Shown: positions 31,732 to 33,648 of the stretch, in pieces
Layout: each line of letters begins with the position of its first letter
Numbering within the stretch: the stretch's first letter is position 1
Assembly (NCBI GenBank): GCA_023391095.1
Contig: JAEWBN010000011.1
Coordinates: forward strand, 1-33,648
From: Pseudomonadota bacterium
GTDB lineage: Bacteria; Pseudomonadota; Alphaproteobacteria; Rhizobiales; Devosiaceae
Direction: 5' to 3'
Length of the DNA stretch: 33,648 bases
Notes under the pieces: model-generated
Told to the model about the DNA's origin: nothing
What the model saw: the letters and a program-made list of their open reading frames with translations, nothing else
Databases searched by the model: none
Made by a program: the position numbers and the translations under genes

Positions 31732-32646
31732 CTAGTTGATGGCGGCGCGCGCAGCAGTCAGCCCCGCAAGCACGACGCTCGTAGCATCGACTGGCCGGCC
31801 CTTGAAGCCAGCCATTTCCAGCACCTGCGCATAAAGCCCGCAAAGTCCGGCGGACCCGATAAGCGGAACCGCTTCGTTACCGATGTCATGCCGCTGCGCA
31901 GCGATTTCCGTGCCGATGAGCAGGCCCGAAAGGTACCCTGCGCACCAGTCCGATTTCCGATCTGAGAGCAGAGCGCTTGCGCGCACGCCGAACAACTGGC
32001 CGAGCAGAGCCTGTGGCTGCTCAAGGCCATCGGCAGCGCCGGCAGCAAAGCCGTCTGCGCGATCGGGCCCTTCAAGTTCTCCGCCGAGCGAGTGACGCAG
32101 CACCGAATGAGTCTTGAGCAGTTCAAACATCTCGCCCGTCATGGCCGTGTTGAACCGCCGGACCGTCGTGCCATCGAGCAGCGCCCATTTCGAGTGGGTC
32201 CCGGGCATGCACACAAGGCCAGTATAACCTGGATTGGTGGCCGCAAGACCCAGAAGCTGGGTTTCCTCGCCTCGCATGACGTCCTCGCCACCCTGCCGCT
32301 GGCAGACGCCCGGAAGGATCGACACATGCCGGGCGAGCTCCACTGCATCGGGGTGCACCGCACCCTGGGTCAGGTCGCGCAGATCCGTCGGCGCTTCGAG
32401 GTAAGGGGCTTCCAGCCATCCCTGCCGGGCGCCCGCCATGCCGCAGATCAGCACATCCACTGGTCCGTCCACGCCAAGCTCGGTCAGCACGGCCGACAGC
32501 GTGGCAGGGAATTCGGCACGCGTCAGCTTCCCCATTCCCTTGTCGGATGTGGCCGAGGCCAGGGGCTGCCCGTCCGCGTCAATGGTCCAGGCACGCAGGT
32601 TGGACGTGCCCCAGTCGACCGCTACCCAGGGATTTGCATCTGCCAC
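31732..32646 (-). CDS. dgoK: 2-dehydro-3-deoxygalactonokinase
   Basis: A 304-residue sugar-acid kinase phosphorylating 2-keto-3-deoxygalactonate at C6. The N-terminal phosphate-binding loop is VAVDWGTSNLRAW, and CMPGTHSKWALLDG is the DgoK signature. The start is GTG with AAGGAGA about eight bases upstream; the next in-frame candidate is worse placed. It is the first gene of the leftward operon dgoK-dgoA-lactonase-beta-galactosidase, and the upstream 233 bp are shared with the divergent dehydratase gene. Confidence 0.95.
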   Translation of the reverse strand: MADANPWVAVDWGTSNLRAWTIDADGQPLASATSDKGMGKLTRAEFPATLSAVLTELGVDGPVDVLICGMAGARQGWLEAPYLEAPTDLRDLTQGAVHPDAVELARHVSILPGVCQRQGGEDVMRGEETQLLGLAATNPGYTGLVCMPGTHSKWALLDGTTVRRFNTAMTGEMFELLKTHSVLRHSLGGELEGPDRADGFAAGAADGLEQPQALLGQLFGVRASALLSDRKSDWCAGYLSGLLIGTEIAAQRHDIGNEAVPLIGSAGLCGLYAQVLEMAGFKGRPVDATSVVLAGLTAARAAIN

Positions 32647-32879
32647 CGGGATCTCTCCTTATTCTGGCGCCGTGCACGGATACCTATCCCCAAAGCGCGG
32701 CGCTTGCTCCTTCTAGGGGAAGATCAACCATCCCGCGAGACAGAATCCAAGCACAGAGCAACTGTGATACGGAATTGTATGATTTTTTCAGGCAGGGCCA
32801 TTCACAGCCGCATTTGGCGTGCTAGAACGGGGTCGGCGAGTGGGCCCCAAGTCCGCTTCGCGGATGAGCAAGGATAGGA
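32647..32879. promoter_or_regulatory. Shared divergent control region of the galactonate genes
   Basis: This 233-bp region separates dgoK (leftward) and the dehydratase (rightward). It contains the palindrome GGATACCTATCC (32678-32689), 32 bases before the dgoK start, and an AT-rich patch with ATAC-N6-GTAT (32768-32781) overlapping TATGAT (32778-32783, 5 of 6 -10 matches for the dehydratase). A TCCGC-TTC-GCGGA hairpin (32852-32864) lies just before the dehydratase ribosome-binding site. These are operator candidates only; no regulator gene is in the window. Confidence 0.4.
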
Positions 32880-33648
32880 ATGATGACTGCAGACAATGGC
32901 GGCACCGGCGGCCGCAAACTACGCTCACGTGCGTGGTTCGATAATCCCGACAATCCGGACATGACCGCGCTCTATCTGGAGCGCTACATGAACTTCGGCG
33001 TGTCGCGCGAGGAGCTGCAGTCCGACAAGCCGATCATCGGTATCGCCCAGACCGGTTCGGATCTCAGCCCCTGCAACCGTCATCACATCGTGTTGGCCGA
33101 ACGCCTGCGCGAAGGGATTCGCGAAGCCGGCGGCATCGCCATCGAATTTCCGGTTCACCCCATCCAGGAAACCGGCAAGCGCCCGACGGCGGGTCTTGAT
33201 CGCAACCTGGCCTATCTGGGCCTCGTGGAAGTGCTCTATGGCTACCCGCTCGATGGCGTTGTCCTGACCATCGGCTGCGACAAGACCACCCCGGCCATGC
33301 TGATGGGCGCGGCAACCGTCAACATTCCTGCCATTGCCCTGTCCGTCGGCCCGATGCTGAACGGCTGGCACAAGGGCGAGCGCACCGGATCGGGCACGAT
33401 CGTGTGGAAAGGCCGGCAGATGCTGGCGGCCGGCGAAATCGACGACGAAGGCTTTATTCGCCTCGTCGCCTCGTCAGCGCCGTCGACCGGCTATTGCAAC
33501 ACGATGGGCACGGCGACGACGATGAACAGCCTTGCCGAAGCGCTGGGCATGATGCTGCCCGGATCGGCCGCGATCCCGGCGCCTTACCGCGATCGCCAGG
33601 AAGTCTCTTACCGCACCGGAAAGCGGATCGTCGAAATGGTCCATGAGG
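32880..33648 (+). CDS. IlvD/EDD-family sugar-acid dehydratase (partial at right edge)
   Basis: The first 256 residues of an iron-sulfur dehydratase of the IlvD/EDD family, open at the window edge. SPCNRHH, IGCDKTTPA and STGYCNTMG place cysteines at residues 65, 133 and 206. Their spacing of 68 and 73 equals that of the cluster cysteines of the Rhizobium L-arabinonate dehydratase (Cys59, 127, 200, from memory), an enzyme reported to accept D-galactonate and D-fuconate too. Context with dgoK and dgoA points to D-galactonate as substrate. Two tandem ATG codons follow AGGATAGGA; the second (32883) is equally possible. A true IlvD of branched-chain amino acid synthesis is unlikely in this setting. 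Confidence 0.9.
   Translation, partial: MMTADNGGTGGRKLRSRAWFDNPDNPDMTALYLERYMNFGVSREELQSDKPIIGIAQTGSDLSPCNRHHIVLAERLREGIREAGGIAIEFPVHPIQETGKRPTAGLDRNLAYLGLVEVLYGYPLDGVVLTIGCDKTTPAMLMGAATVNIPAIALSVGPMLNGWHKGERTGSGTIVWKGRQMLAAGEIDDEGFIRLVASSAPSTGYCNTMGTATTMNSLAEALGMMLPGSAAIPAPYRDRQEVSYRTGKRIVEMVHE

Noticed and set aside
1..33648. tRNA or rRNA genes, CRISPR arrays, insertion sequences, phage attachment sites
   Set aside because: I saw no tRNA T-arm pattern in intergenic regions, no regularly spaced repeats, no transposase-like protein and no terminal inverted repeats. This was done by eye, not by a search tool.

Overview
The window is a dense chromosomal segment of an alphaproteobacterium. The order birA - rnj - DUF1467 - proS - lolC - lolD - dnaE - rpsB - tsf - pyrH - frr - uppS - cdsA - rseP - bamA - lpxD - fabZ - lpxA - lpxB, then gltA, gltX and comEC on the far side, is the housekeeping backbone typical of Hyphomicrobiales (Rhizobiales). 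Protein style and gene content fit Devosiaceae, but that family-level guess is inference and no rRNA gene is present to confirm it.

Layout. 1-2.6 kb: the end of biotin protein ligase, ribonuclease J and a small DUF1467 membrane protein. 2.6-3.3 kb: a leftward MmcQ/YjbR-like gene and a gene-free stretch with a strong leftward terminator and nested stems, a candidate small RNA. 3.3-6.7 kb: prolyl-tRNA synthetase and the lipoprotein-release ABC transporter. 6.8-10.9 kb: a conserved small protein of unknown function, a 32-residue membrane peptide behind a LexA (SOS) box, and the replicative polymerase DnaE. 11-16.2 kb: translation factors (S2, EF-Ts, RRF), UMP kinase, undecaprenyl-PP synthase and CDP-diglyceride synthase. 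16.2-23.2 kb: envelope assembly (RseP, BamA) and lipid A synthesis (LpxD, FabZ, LpxA, LpxB), with LpxI missing from its usual place between LpxA and LpxB. 23.2-26.1 kb: leftward gltA and gltX, separated by a long DNA dyad. 26.2-28.3 kb: ComEC.

28.3-33.6 kb is accessory: a leftward operon dgoK - dgoA - lactonase - GH42 beta-galactosidase, divergent from an IlvD/EDD-family sugar-acid dehydratase cut by the window edge. Together these make a De Ley-Doudoroff route from beta-galactosides through galactonate and 2-keto-3-deoxy-galactonate to pyruvate and glyceraldehyde 3-phosphate; only galactose dehydrogenase, an uptake system and a regulator are not seen. The cassette lies where many relatives carry lexA beside comEC.

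The most interesting item is the LexA-box-controlled 32-residue membrane peptide just upstream of dnaE (7249-7347). It resembles Caulobacter SidA, an SOS-induced division inhibitor, in size, predicted topology and regulation, and possibly in position. Other leads are the 31-bp dyad upstream of gltA, structured leaders of rpsB and gltA, the small-RNA candidate near 3 kb, and the apparent match between the sugar ranges of the GH42 enzyme and the dehydratase.
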